NCBI GenBank assembly: GCA_963795415.1
Contig: CAWCHQ010000003.1
Coordinates: 310,001-374,000, forward strand
Direction: 5' to 3'
Source of the DNA: CAVSUZ01 sp963795415
GTDB lineage: Bacteria; Pseudomonadota; Alphaproteobacteria; Acetobacterales; Acetobacteraceae
DNA length: 64,000 nucleotides
Shown here: in pieces, positions 18,201-27,894 of the stretch
How the letters are laid out: every line of letters begins with the position of its first letter
Numbering within the stretch: position 1 is the stretch's first letter
Position numbers and translations under genes: made by a program
The notes under the pieces: generated by a model
Databases searched by the model: none
Told to the model about the DNA's origin: nothing
Seen by the model: the letters and a program-made list of their open reading frames with translations, nothing else

Positions 18201-18970
18201 GCGACGATCTTTTCAGCGGCAAGAAGGCTCTGGTAACGGGCGGCAGCCGGGGCATCGGCCGGGCAGTCTGCGCGGAACTCGCCCGGCAGGGCGCCGATGT
18301 CGCGTTCATCTATCACACGAATCAGGAAGCCGCGGAGGAAACGCGCCGCCTAATTGGTGCGCACGCCCGGGCCGTGCTGCCCCTGCAAGCCGACCTTGCC
18401 GATGCCCGCGCCGTTGCAGACGCGGTCGAGCGTGTCATCGCGGGTTTCGGACAGATCGATGTTCTGATCCACGCCGCCGGAGCCATGGGGACGTGGCGTG
18501 AAATCGTTGCCATCACGCCGGAGGAGTGGGATCGTTACATCGCCGTCGATCTCTCGGGCGCGTTCTATCTCTGCCGCGCCGCGGTGCCGCATCTGCGCCG
18601 CGCGGGCGGCGGAAGCCTCGTCGCGGTCTCCTCCATCGCCGCGCAGATGTGCCAGGCCCGCAACGCCCAGGGCGCCGCTGCAAAAGCCGGGCTGGAGGCA
18701 CTGATTCGCGTGGTGGCAAAGGAAGAAGCGCGCCACGGCATCCGCGCCAACGCCGTCGCGATCGGCCTTGCTGATACCGACATGGGCCGCGCCGCCATGG
18801 CCGAGTGGGGCGAGCAAACCTCCGAGCGCATCGTGCGCCAGATCCCGCTCCGCCGTATCGGCCGGCCGGAGGAAATCGCCCGCGTGGTGTGTTTCCTCGC
18901 GGGACCGGATGGTGCTTACATTACGGGAAAGGTGCTGCAAGTCGATGGCGGACAGATCATTGCCGCCTGA
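18197..18970 (+). CDS. SDR-family protein lacking the catalytic tyrosine
   Basis: The 257-residue protein is a classical short-chain dehydrogenase by fold: the NAD(P) loop VTGGSRGIGRAV at residues 13-24, VLIHAAGAMG for the NNAG position, and the C-terminal VLQVDGGQIIAA. The active site is unusual. The conserved Ser is in VAVSSIAA, but the YxxxK motif reads GAAAK, with Gly (GGC) where Tyr belongs at the right 12-residue spacing. It may therefore not be a normal oxidoreductase. It is translationally coupled to livF and precedes the acyl-CoA ligase gene. Confidence 0.85.
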   Translation: MSDDLFSGKKALVTGGSRGIGRAVCAELARQGADVAFIYHTNQEAAEETRRLIGAHARAVLPLQADLADARAVADAVERVIAGFGQIDVLIHAAGAMGTWREIVAITPEEWDRYIAVDLSGAFYLCRAAVPHLRRAGGGSLVAVSSIAAQMCQARNAQGAAAKAGLEALIRVVAKEEARHGIRANAVAIGLADTDMGRAAMAEWGEQTSERIVRQIPLRRIGRPEEIARVVCFLAGPDGAYITGKVLQVDGGQIIAA

Positions 18971-18987
18971 ACAACGGAGGCAGCGTC

Positions 18988-20616
18988 ATGGCTTTTGAAA
19001 CGCGACTGACGCCAGCTGTTGCAAGGCGCTGGCGCGATTCCGGCCTGTGGACCGATGATGGGTTTGCCGCCGTCCTCGCGAGCCGGGTAGAGGAAATGCC
19101 AGACCGCGAGGCCCTGACCGACGGCAAGACCCGCATCGACTATCGCCAGCTTGCGGACGGCATCGACCGCGTCGCCGCGCGTCTTCGCGTGCTGGGTATC
19201 AACGAGGGCGATGTGGTCGCCATCCAGATGCCAAACTGGTTCGAATTCGCCTTCGTCTTCTTCGCCCTGGAGCGTCTCGCTGCCATCGCCGTTACACTCG
19301 GCGTGGACTTTCGCCGGCGCGAACTTGAATACATGCTACGCTTCGCCGGCGCCAAGATGCTGATCTGCTGCGCTGAATTTCGTGGCTTCGATCACCTTGC
19401 AATGGCCGATGAACTGCGTTCGGTGTTGCCCAGCCTTTCACTCATCGGCGTGATCCGCGGCGCTGCACGCCCCGGCATGATCAGCCTGGATGACACGATC
19501 GCCCAATCGGGTCCGCCCACTGGCTTCGTCCCGGTGCGTCAGCACGCCGACGCCGTGATGCGCATGGCCTTTACATCCGGAACCACCGGCAATCCCAAAG
19601 GCGTGATGCACAGCCACAACACCACGCTCTCGGCCGCCCGCATCCTGAATGGGGATCTGGAACTCGGTCCGAACGATACCATGCTCGCCTGGCTGCCGGT
19701 CTGTCTGAACTGGGGCTACCTCACGATCGTGCAGTCTGTCCTTGCCGGCGCCCGTGTCGTCTTGCTTGAGCGCTTCCAGCCGCGCGCCGCGCTGGACATT
19801 ATCGAGCGCGAACAGGTCACTTACATACCGACTGCGCCCGCCTCCCTGACTGCGATCCTTCAGGAACCGGATGTCGCCCAGCGCGACGTCTCCAGCCTTC
19901 GCATCGTCGTCAGCGGCGGCGCATCCGCCCCCGTGGAAACGATCCGCGCCTGGCGCCGCATTGCCCCGGGCGTGCTGCTCGAACTCCTCGGCATGCTGGA
20001 GACCGGCTATCAAACCTACACCCGTCCGACCGACGATCCGGAACGTGTTGCCGGCTCGGTTGGCACGCCCGCCAGCCATATGGGCCTGCGGCTGATCGAC
20101 GCCAACTTGCAGGACGCCGCCCCCGGCGAGGTCGGCGAAATCTGCTCCGACGGTCCGTCCGTTCATCTCGGCTACCACAACAATCCCGCTGCAAACGCCA
20201 ACTCCTTCCTGCCGGGCGACTGGTTCCGCTCCGGCGATCTCGGCATGATTGATGGCGATGGCAATCTCCGCATCGTTGGCCGCTTGAAGGAGATGATCAA
20301 TCGCGGCGGCAAGAAGTTCTTCCCGCGCGAGGTCGAGGAAATCCTCTACACCCACCCTAAGGTGCTCTACGCCGCCATCGTCGGCCTTCCCGATCCGCGC
20401 CTGGGTGAGCGCAACTGCCTCTGCCTCGTGCCCAAACCGGGCGAGCCACCGGTCCTGAAGGAGCTGATCGATTTCCTGGGCGACAGTGTCGCCACCTATA
20501 AGTTGCCGGAGCGGCTTGAATTGTTCGAGGAATTCCCTTTCACCCCTTCCGGCAAAATCCAGCGCCATGCCCTGATGCGCACGGTCGTCGCCAGAATGGA
20601 GAAAACCCGTGGATGA
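18988..20616 (+). CDS. AMP-binding acyl-CoA ligase
   Basis: The 542-residue protein is a class I adenylate-forming enzyme. The P-loop MAFTSGTTGNPKGVMHSH lies near residues 191-208, the aromatic/ATP motif region at LLGMLETGYQTYT is a variant of YGxTE, and the hinge GRLKEMINRGGKKFFP and the C-terminal catalytic Lys in PSGKIQRHAL are present. It should activate a carboxylic acid as AMP then CoA ester in the cytoplasm. The ATG has ACGGAGG 7 bases upstream. It is likely the first committed step after import by the liv system; the substrate is unknown. Confidence 0.9.
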   Translation: MAFETRLTPAVARRWRDSGLWTDDGFAAVLASRVEEMPDREALTDGKTRIDYRQLADGIDRVAARLRVLGINEGDVVAIQMPNWFEFAFVFFALERLAAIAVTLGVDFRRRELEYMLRFAGAKMLICCAEFRGFDHLAMADELRSVLPSLSLIGVIRGAARPGMISLDDTIAQSGPPTGFVPVRQHADAVMRMAFTSGTTGNPKGVMHSHNTTLSAARILNGDLELGPNDTMLAWLPVCLNWGYLTIVQSVLAGARVVLLERFQPRAALDIIEREQVTYIPTAPASLTAILQEPDVAQRDVSSLRIVVSGGASAPVETIRAWRRIAPGVLLELLGMLETGYQTYTRPTDDPERVAGSVGTPASHMGLRLIDANLQDAAPGEVGEICSDGPSVHLGYHNNPAANANSFLPGDWFRSGDLGMIDGDGNLRIVGRLKEMINRGGKKFFPREVEEILYTHPKVLYAAIVGLPDPRLGERNCLCLVPKPGEPPVLKELIDFLGDSVATYKLPERLELFEEFPFTPSGKIQRHALMRTVVARMEKTRG

Positions 20617-21418
20617 ACACTACGCCCGTTACAAGCGCCTTCTGATGGATCGCCCGCACCCGCGCGTGTTGCGCATCACCATGAACCGCCCCGACAAGTA
20701 CAATGCCGCGGACGCCGAGATGCATTCCAACCTGACCGAGATCTGGCGCGACATCGACGCCGATCCAACGGTGAACGCGGTGCTGCTGACGGGTGCCGGG
20801 AAGGCCTTCTCCGCCGGGGGAGATCTGGAACTGGTCGAGCACATGCGCGCCGATTACGACACCCGCATGCGCGTGTGGCGCGAAGCCCGTGACATGGTTT
20901 ACAACGTTATCAATTGCAGCAAGCCGATTGTCGCCGCCATCAACGGCGTTGCGGTCGGTGCCGGCCTCGTGCTGGCCATCCTGGCCGACATCTCCATCGC
21001 GGCGAAATCCGCGCGCCTGATCGATGGCCATACCAAGCTCGGTGTGGCCGCCGGCGACCATGCCGTGATCATCTGGCCGCTGCTCTGCGGCATGGCCAAG
21101 GCGAAATACCATCTGCTGCTCTGCGAACAGGTAAGCGGTGAGGAAGCCGAGCGCATCGGCCTTGTCTCCCTCGCCGTAGCTGATGAAGACCTGGCCGCGC
21201 GTTCGATGGACATTGCCGTCCGCCTGGCGGAAGGCGCGCAGGGCGCCATCCGATCCACCAAATACGCGCTGAACAACTGGCTGCGCGCTGCCGGCCCGAT
21301 CTTCGATACCTCCCTGGCGCTCGAATTTCTCGGCTTCGGCGGTCCTGAACTCCCCGAGGGCGTCAGTGCCCTGCGGGAAAAGCGCCCGCCGACCTTCCCC
21401 TCGGAAAGTCCGGTCTGA
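20609..21418 (+). CDS. Crotonase-family (enoyl-CoA hydratase/isomerase-like) protein
   Basis: The 269-residue protein has the crotonase fold, with the CoA-binding oxyanion loop GKAFSAGGDLE near residues 64-74 and NGVAVGAGLVLAILADISIAA. The two glutamates used by classical enoyl-CoA hydratases are not seen at their positions: the second loop reads HTKLGVAAGDHAVIIWP. The reaction is therefore more likely an isomerisation, dehalogenation or ring/C-C hydrolysis type than simple hydration. The GTG start overlaps the ligase by 8 bases. Confidence 0.82.
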   Translation: MDEHYARYKRLLMDRPHPRVLRITMNRPDKYNAADAEMHSNLTEIWRDIDADPTVNAVLLTGAGKAFSAGGDLELVEHMRADYDTRMRVWREARDMVYNVINCSKPIVAAINGVAVGAGLVLAILADISIAAKSARLIDGHTKLGVAAGDHAVIIWPLLCGMAKAKYHLLLCEQVSGEEAERIGLVSLAVADEDLAARSMDIAVRLAEGAQGAIRSTKYALNNWLRAAGPIFDTSLALEFLGFGGPELPEGVSALREKRPPTFPSESPV

Positions 21419-23769
21419 TGGACCAGGACCTCCGCCGCATTCCCGGTTTCTGTGCGCTCTGCCGCTCGCGCTGCGGCTGCATCTCGGTTGTCGAGGATAA
21501 CCGCCTTATTGCGGTCGAACCCGACCCCACTCATCCTACCGGTGCCGCCTTGTGCGCGAAGGGCCGCGCCGCCCCGGAACTCGTCCACAGCCCCGATCGC
21601 CTTCTGTATCCACTGAAGCGGACACGCCCGAAAGGCGATCCGGACCCCGGCTGGCAGCGCATCACCTGGGACGAGGCTCTCGACACCACCGCCACCGCGC
21701 TGAACCGCCTCAAACACGCCGGCGGCGCCGAATCCGTCGCCTTCAGCGTCACCACGCCAAGCGCGACCGCCATCTCCGATTCCATTCTCTGGATCGAGCG
21801 CCTGATTAACGCCTTCAACAGTCCGAACTGGTGTTATGGCACCGAACTCTGCAACTGGCACAAGGATCACGCCCGTAAATTCACCTTCGGCGTCGGCGTT
21901 CCGTCGCCTGATTTCGAAAATACCCAGTGCGTTCTGCTCTGGGGCCATAATCCCAGCGCAACCTGGCTCACCCATGCCCGAGGCGCACTGGCGGCAAAAC
22001 AGCGTGGTGCGTCCCTGATCGTCGTCGATCCACGCCCGGCCGGCCTCGCCAACAAAGCCGACCTTTGGCTGCGCGTCCGACCCGGCACCGATGGGGCGCT
22101 GGCCTTGGCGGTTGCGAACGTGATGGTCGCTCAGGGCTGGTTCGACGAAGCTTTCATGCGTGACTGGAGCAACGGGCCTTTGTTGCTGCACCCGGTGACT
22201 GGCCGCTTCCTGACCGCCGCGGATCTATCTCGAACCGGCAGCCCGCTTCATCTCGTTGCCTGGAGTCAGTCGCGATCGCAGCCGGTTCTTTACGACCCGG
22301 CGACCGGCACGTACGAAAGCCACTCCCGTGATCTCGCTCTGCGCGGCACATTCGACACGGGCCCCTTCACCTGCACCACGGCGTTTGAAGCCTACACCCA
22401 ACTCTGCATGCAATATCCGCCCGAACGCGCCGCCACGATCTGCTGGCTCGATCCTGGCGACATTCGCGCCATGGCTCACATGCTGTGGCAAAGCAGACCC
22501 GTCGCCTATTACGGCTGGACCGGTGTTGGTCAGCACACCAACGCCACGCAAACTGACCGCGCCATCGCTTTGGTCTGCGCCCTGACCGGCAGCTTCGATG
22601 CACCGGGAGGCAACGTCATCTTCGGCCAGGTCCCCGTGAACGACGTCCGCGGCACCGAACTCATGCCGGCGGAACAACGCAGGAAAGCCCTCGGCTACGC
22701 GCAACGCCCCCTCGGGCCCCCGCGCGACGGCTGGGTCACCGGCCGCGACCTGTATGACGCCATCCTGACCGGTTCCCCATACCCAGTCCGAGGTCTTATC
22801 GGGTTCGGCGCCAATCTTGTCGTCTCCCACGCCGATGGACATCGCGCGCGCAAGGCCCTCGCGGCGCTCGACTTCTTCGCCCATGCCGATCTTTTCATGA
22901 CCCCCACCGCATCCCTCGCAGACATCATCCTGCCGGCTGCCAGCGCATGGGAGCGCGAAGGCCTGCGCGTCGGTTTCGAGGTCAACCAAAACGCCCAGAG
23001 CCTCGTTCAGCTCCGCACGCCCGCAATCGATGCATTGGGCAAATCCCGCGGGGATACCTGGATCGTCTTCGAACTGGCGAAGCGGCTCGGCCTCGGCGAT
23101 CATTTCTGGAACGGCGACATCACCGCCGCTTATCGATTGCTGCTCCAGCCCTGCAATATTTCTCCTGAAACCTTGCGCGCCCGCCCCGAAGGCATTCGCG
23201 TCCCGCTGCAAACCCGCTACCGCAAATACGCCAATAGTAAGGGGCCTGGCTTTGCCACGCCCACCGGCAAGGTCGAAGTATACTCCCAGCAATTCCTCGA
23301 CCACGGCCAGGCGCCGCTGCCGGAGTTCAGCGAGCCGGCGCCATACCGCATCTCAGGAAGTTTCCCGCTCACCCTCACCTGCTCCAAGACCGCCACGTAC
23401 TGCCACAGCCAGAACCGCAATCTCCCCCGCCTGCGGCGCCTCCTCCCCGACCCGCTCATCGAGCTCCACCCAGAAACTGCCGCATCCCGTAACGTCAGCG
23501 ACGGCGACTGGATCGAAATAACCACGGCGCATGGCCATTTCCGCGCACGAGCCTCGCTGCACCGCGGCCTCGATCCACGCGTCGTCGTCGCTCAGCACGG
23601 CTGGTGGCAGGCTTGTAGCCAGCTCGGCCTTCCGGCCTACGACCCCACTGGCACTGAAACCGTCAACTACAACGCGGCGATTCGTGCCCATGATGTCGAT
23701 CCCATCAGCGGTGCGCCGTCGCATCGTTCATATCGATGCGATATCCGGCGCTGTTCTACACTACTATGA
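21418..23769 (+). CDS. Molybdopterin oxidoreductase (DMSO reductase family), single subunit
   Basis: The 783-residue protein starts with a [4Fe-4S] site, C12-x2-C15-x3-C19-x26-C46 (CALCRSRC and LCAKG). The bis-MGD-binding domains follow (LLWGHNPSATWL, VVDPRP, ASLADIILPAASAWERE) and the C-terminal domain has DPLIELHPETAASRNVSDGDW. Cys145 in YGTELCNWHKD is the best candidate for the molybdenum ligand. No Tat signal is evident, so it is probably cytoplasmic. No iron-sulfur or membrane partner subunit is encoded here. Relatives include acceptor-coupled dehydrogenases and non-redox hydratases/transhydroxylases. Confidence 0.88.
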   Translation: MDQDLRRIPGFCALCRSRCGCISVVEDNRLIAVEPDPTHPTGAALCAKGRAAPELVHSPDRLLYPLKRTRPKGDPDPGWQRITWDEALDTTATALNRLKHAGGAESVAFSVTTPSATAISDSILWIERLINAFNSPNWCYGTELCNWHKDHARKFTFGVGVPSPDFENTQCVLLWGHNPSATWLTHARGALAAKQRGASLIVVDPRPAGLANKADLWLRVRPGTDGALALAVANVMVAQGWFDEAFMRDWSNGPLLLHPVTGRFLTAADLSRTGSPLHLVAWSQSRSQPVLYDPATGTYESHSRDLALRGTFDTGPFTCTTAFEAYTQLCMQYPPERAATICWLDPGDIRAMAHMLWQSRPVAYYGWTGVGQHTNATQTDRAIALVCALTGSFDAPGGNVIFGQVPVNDVRGTELMPAEQRRKALGYAQRPLGPPRDGWVTGRDLYDAILTGSPYPVRGLIGFGANLVVSHADGHRARKALAALDFFAHADLFMTPTASLADIILPAASAWEREGLRVGFEVNQNAQSLVQLRTPAIDALGKSRGDTWIVFELAKRLGLGDHFWNGDITAAYRLLLQPCNISPETLRARPEGIRVPLQTRYRKYANSKGPGFATPTGKVEVYSQQFLDHGQAPLPEFSEPAPYRISGSFPLTLTCSKTATYCHSQNRNLPRLRRLLPDPLIELHPETAASRNVSDGDWIEITTAHGHFRARASLHRGLDPRVVVAQHGWWQACSQLGLPAYDPTGTETVNYNAAIRAHDVDPISGAPSHRSYRCDIRRCSTLL

Positions 23770-23781
23770 CGGAACCCTGGC

Positions 23782-25803
23782 ATGCTGTGGATCGGGATCG
23801 ACGTTGGCGGAACCTTTACCGACGCTGTCGCCTACGAGGACCAAACCAGGCAATTCTCCTACGCAAAAGCACCATCGACACCAAGCTCACCAACCGAAGG
23901 TGTCCTTGCGGTTCTTGACTCCCTCAACTGCCCCACCCTTAGCGATGTCGCACGCATCTGCCATGGCGTGACCATCGGCACCAACGCGATCCTGGAAAAG
24001 AAAGGCGCCGAGGTCTGGATGCTCGTCACGCGCGGCTTTCGCGACGTACTGGAAATCGGCCGCACCAATCGGCCCGTTCTGTATGACCTCCGCACGCTGA
24101 AAACGCCGCCGCTCGTTCCGCGCACCCGCACGCTTCAAGTGACCGAACGCCTGATGTTCGACGGCAGCGTGCGCCAGCCGCTTGATGACACGGAGCTCGA
24201 GGCCGCCCTCGACGCCATCCCGCACCACCCGGACATCGCCATTGCAATCTGCTTCCTGCACAGCTACGCCAACAATGCGCACGAATCACGCGCGCTCGCC
24301 CGCACCGAGACCGCCCACCCCGGCACCTTTGCCTGCGCCTCTGCCAACGTGCTGCCGCAATTCCGCGAAGTGGAACGCTTCGGCACCACCGTGCTGAATG
24401 CATACATCGGGCCGCTCACGCGTTACTATCTCGACGCACTGCAATCCGCTCTTCGCGAACGCAGCTACCGCCACGACCTGCTCATCATGACGTCGAACGG
24501 CGGCGTCTCCACCACCGAACGTGTCAAGAAACTTCCGGTCGCCACAGTGCTTTCCGGCCCGGCCGGAGGCGTCGCAGCTTCCGTGCGTCTTGGTGAGCTC
24601 CGCGGCTTCCCAAATCTCATCACGTGCGACATGGGCGGCACCAGCACGGATGTCTGCCTGATCGAACAGCTTCGCATTCCCGTCACGGACCAGCAGCGGA
24701 TCGGCGGCTACGCCAACCGCACGCCGCAAATCGAAATCAACGCCGTCGGCGCGGGCGGCGGCTCCATCGCTTGGCTTGCCCCTGGCGACATCTTGATGGT
24801 CGGGCCGCAAAGCGCCGGCGCCGATCCCGGCCCCGCGTGCTACGGCAAAGGCGGCACCGAACCGACCGTCACCGACGCCAATCTCGTTCTCAATCGGCTT
24901 TCGCCGCAATCCCCGCTCGCGGGCGGACGCATCGCCCTCGACCTCACCCGCGCAACTGAAGCCGTTGTGCGCCTGGGCGAGCAGGTCGGCCTTGCAGCAG
25001 CGGCGCTGGCTGACGGCATCGTTCGTATTGCAGTCGCGCGGATGGTATCCGCAATAAAGGAAATTTCTATCGCTAACGGCTACGATCCGAGAGACTTCAC
25101 CTTGCTCGCCTATGGCGGTGCTGGTCCGATGCACGCCACCGCCATTGCCGCCGAGCTGGAAATGAGCCGTGTTCTTGTGCCCGTCGGCCCCGGCAACTTC
25201 GCCGCCTTCGGGGCGCTTATTTCTGATCTGCGCCGCGATTATGCGCGAACCCGCACGGTCAATCTCGCAACCGCCACCTGGGCCGAGATCGATGGCGCCT
25301 TCGCCGAACTGGAAGCACAAGCCCGCCGCGACCTCCTCGCCGAAGGCGTCCCCTCGAACCGCATCGTGCTTTCGCGCGCCGCCGGCATGCGCTATCTCGG
25401 CCAATCATGGGAGTTGCATGTGGAACTTCCACCTGCCATCAACTCGATCGGTTCCATGCAGGCCGCGTTCGCCGATGTGCACGACCGCCGCTTCGGTCAC
25501 CGCGCATCGGGTAGCGTTGAACTCGTGAACATCCGCCTTGCCACGCGCGGCGAAGTTGACAAGCCGGAGCCGCCGCCCTGGCCGGCCGCCGGAACGCTCA
25601 TTGATGCCATGCTTGGTCCGCGCCCCGTCTGCTTCGACGGATTCTGGCTGGACACCCCAGTGTTCGACCGCATTCGGCTTCCCGCCAGAATCCGCTCCCG
25701 CGGCCCCGCCATTCTTGAAGAACAGGGAGCAACAACTGTTATCCCGCCAGGCTGGAGCTTCACGGTTCTCGACTTCGGTGACATCCTGCTGGAGGCGATC
25801 TAA
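23782..25803 (+). CDS. Hydantoinase/oxoprolinase family protein, HyuA type
   Basis: The 673-residue protein begins MLWIGIDVGGTFTDAVAYED, the first ATP-binding loop of the ASKHA fold, followed by GVTIGTNAILEKKGAE and the second phosphate loop TCDMGGTSTDVCLI. HyuA subunits pair with HyuB to use ATP on N-methylhydantoin, 5-oxoproline or caprolactam, or to carboxylate acetone and acetophenone. Which reaction is used here cannot be read from the sequence. It starts 12 bases after the molybdoenzyme gene and precedes hyuB by 3 bases. Confidence 0.9.
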   Translation: MLWIGIDVGGTFTDAVAYEDQTRQFSYAKAPSTPSSPTEGVLAVLDSLNCPTLSDVARICHGVTIGTNAILEKKGAEVWMLVTRGFRDVLEIGRTNRPVLYDLRTLKTPPLVPRTRTLQVTERLMFDGSVRQPLDDTELEAALDAIPHHPDIAIAICFLHSYANNAHESRALARTETAHPGTFACASANVLPQFREVERFGTTVLNAYIGPLTRYYLDALQSALRERSYRHDLLIMTSNGGVSTTERVKKLPVATVLSGPAGGVAASVRLGELRGFPNLITCDMGGTSTDVCLIEQLRIPVTDQQRIGGYANRTPQIEINAVGAGGGSIAWLAPGDILMVGPQSAGADPGPACYGKGGTEPTVTDANLVLNRLSPQSPLAGGRIALDLTRATEAVVRLGEQVGLAAAALADGIVRIAVARMVSAIKEISIANGYDPRDFTLLAYGGAGPMHATAIAAELEMSRVLVPVGPGNFAAFGALISDLRRDYARTRTVNLATATWAEIDGAFAELEAQARRDLLAEGVPSNRIVLSRAAGMRYLGQSWELHVELPPAINSIGSMQAAFADVHDRRFGHRASGSVELVNIRLATRGEVDKPEPPPWPAAGTLIDAMLGPRPVCFDGFWLDTPVFDRIRLPARIRSRGPAILEEQGATTVIPPGWSFTVLDFGDILLEAI

Positions 25804-25806
25804 GTC

Positions 25807-27868
25807 ATGTCGTCCGCAAGCATCGACCCGATCACGCTGGAAGTCATCTGCGAAAGCCTGATCGCCGTCGTGCGCGAAATGCGCGCCACCATCATCCGCG
25901 CGTCGTATTCGTCGGTCATCTATGAATTCGATGATTTCTCCTGCGCCCTGTTCGGCCCGAACGGAGAGATGGTGGCGCAATCCTGGGATCATCCAGGCCA
26001 CGTGCTCCCGCTTCCCTGGGGCGTTCGCTGCGCAATGGATGATTTTGCCGGCGACCTCCATCCCGGCGACGCTATCCTGCTGAACGACCCGTACCGCGGC
26101 GGCACCCACCTCAACGACGTGACCCTGCTCTGTCCGGTCTTTGATGACGCAGGCAAACTCCTGATCTTTCCAGCCGTACGCGCGCACTGGGTCGATGTTG
26201 GCGGCATGGTACCCGGCAGCTATTCCGGGCTTTCCACCAATGTTTACCAGGAAGGCGTGCGTATCCCGCCGATCAAAATCATCTCCCGCGGACAGATCGA
26301 TCGCGCTGCCATGACGCTTCTTCTCGCCAACATGCGCGTGCCGGAGGAACGGGAGGGTGACTTCAACGCTTCTCTCGGCGCCTGCAAGGTTGCCGAACAG
26401 CGTATCCGGCGGCTGATCGCAAAATATGGCTGGCCGAAAGTGCAGGAAGCCGTGCGCATCAATCTCGACCGGACCGAGCGGCGGCTGCGTGACCGTATTC
26501 GCGATCTTCCCGACGGCGACTACGTCTTCGAAGATTATCTGGAGTTCTACAACCAGGGGCGCCTCGACCCCGTTCTCGCCCGGCTCAAGCTGACTATCGC
26601 CGGCGATCAGATCATTGCCGATTTTGACGGCACCAACCCGCAAGTGCCCGGCGTGGTAAACTGCTCGCTCGCGGTTGTCGGGGCCGGTGTTTTCGTCGCC
26701 GTCAAATCAACCCTCGACCCTGGCGGAGCCGTGAACGAAGGCGCCTTCCGCCCGATCACGTTGAAGGCGCCCGAAGGTTCGATCTTCAATGTGCGCCCTG
26801 ATGCGCCAGCCGGCGCGCACGGAGAAGTCCGAAAGCGAGCCGTCTCTCTCGCTATGGGCGCGCTTGCGCAGGTGATCCCTGATCTCGTCTGTGGCGACTT
26901 GTGCGGCAGCTCATTCCCCAACGCGATCGGTGGCTGGAATCCACGCCGCAACCGCCAGTACGTCTATTACGAGGCTCCGGCCGGCGGGAATGGCGGTTTT
27001 GCCGGTGGCGATGGTCCCAGCGCCTTCGTCAATATCGATTTTGGCAACCTCCCCTCGATCCACAACGTCGAGTTGATGGAATGCGAAATGCCGCTGCTTG
27101 TCGAAAGCTGCACGCTGCGGGTTGATGGCGGTGGTGAGGGCCGTTACCGGGGCGGAGTTCGGCATGGAGCGCCGGATCCGTGTCCTCGGCGACGAGGCAA
27201 GCTACTCGGTGCTCAGCGATCGCGCGGTCATCCCGCCATGGGGCGTGCATAACGGAAGCAGCGGTGCTCCCTATGAGATTTTGATCGACCGCGATGGCAG
27301 CACGATTACGCTTGAAACCCCCGGTAAGGCCACCGGCTATCCGGTCTATCGCAATGACATTGTCATCATGCGATCCTCCGGCGGCGGCGGATATGGCGAT
27401 CCGCTCGAGCGGGAGGCGGGGCAGGTTCAGCAGGACGTGGCCTACGGGTATGTCTCGCTGGATCGCGCCGCTTCCGGGTACGGCGTTGTACTCAACGATG
27501 GTAAGGTGGACGCGCCCGCGACCGAACGACAGCGTGCCATTCTTCGCCAACGGCGTTTTCACCTGACAGTGGCTGCTTCCGGTCATACCGCGGAAAACTA
27601 CACAGGTGCCAAGGGCTGGCATCGCCTTGTCTATCTGCACGAGGAAGACGCCGGCAGGTTCGGACTCCATCAGGATGATCTGCTGGAGCTGCTCGGCCGC
27701 AATCCCGCCCCTCTCCGCGCCTGGGTGCGATTTGACAGAGCCGTGCCGGGCCAGGTGCCTCTTGATGAATTCGCCTTGCGCGTTCTCGGCGTTCGCCCGG
27801 GCGATCTGGTTCAGATCCGCGGGCTTAAGACACCGAAGATCACTAAAGGTCTGGCCGCCGCTCGCTGA
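25807..27868 (+). pseudogene. Hydantoinase/oxoprolinase family protein, HyuB type, one frameshift
   Basis: The first frame (SIDPITLEVICESLIAVVREM, DPYRGGTHLNDVTLL, VVNCSLAVVGAGVFVA) is typical HyuB and runs to GGGEGRYRGG at about 27152. There an extra base (GGCGGAGTTCGGC; removing the A restores GGFGMERRIRVLGD) moves the protein to a second frame. That frame continues normally to GGGGYGDPLEREA and a C-terminal extension. Joined, the length is about 686 residues, longer than many HyuB proteins. Either the gene is inactive or the base is a sequence error. Confidence 0.85.
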
Positions 27869-27894
27869 ACGCCACCCACCTCGTCATTCTCCAA

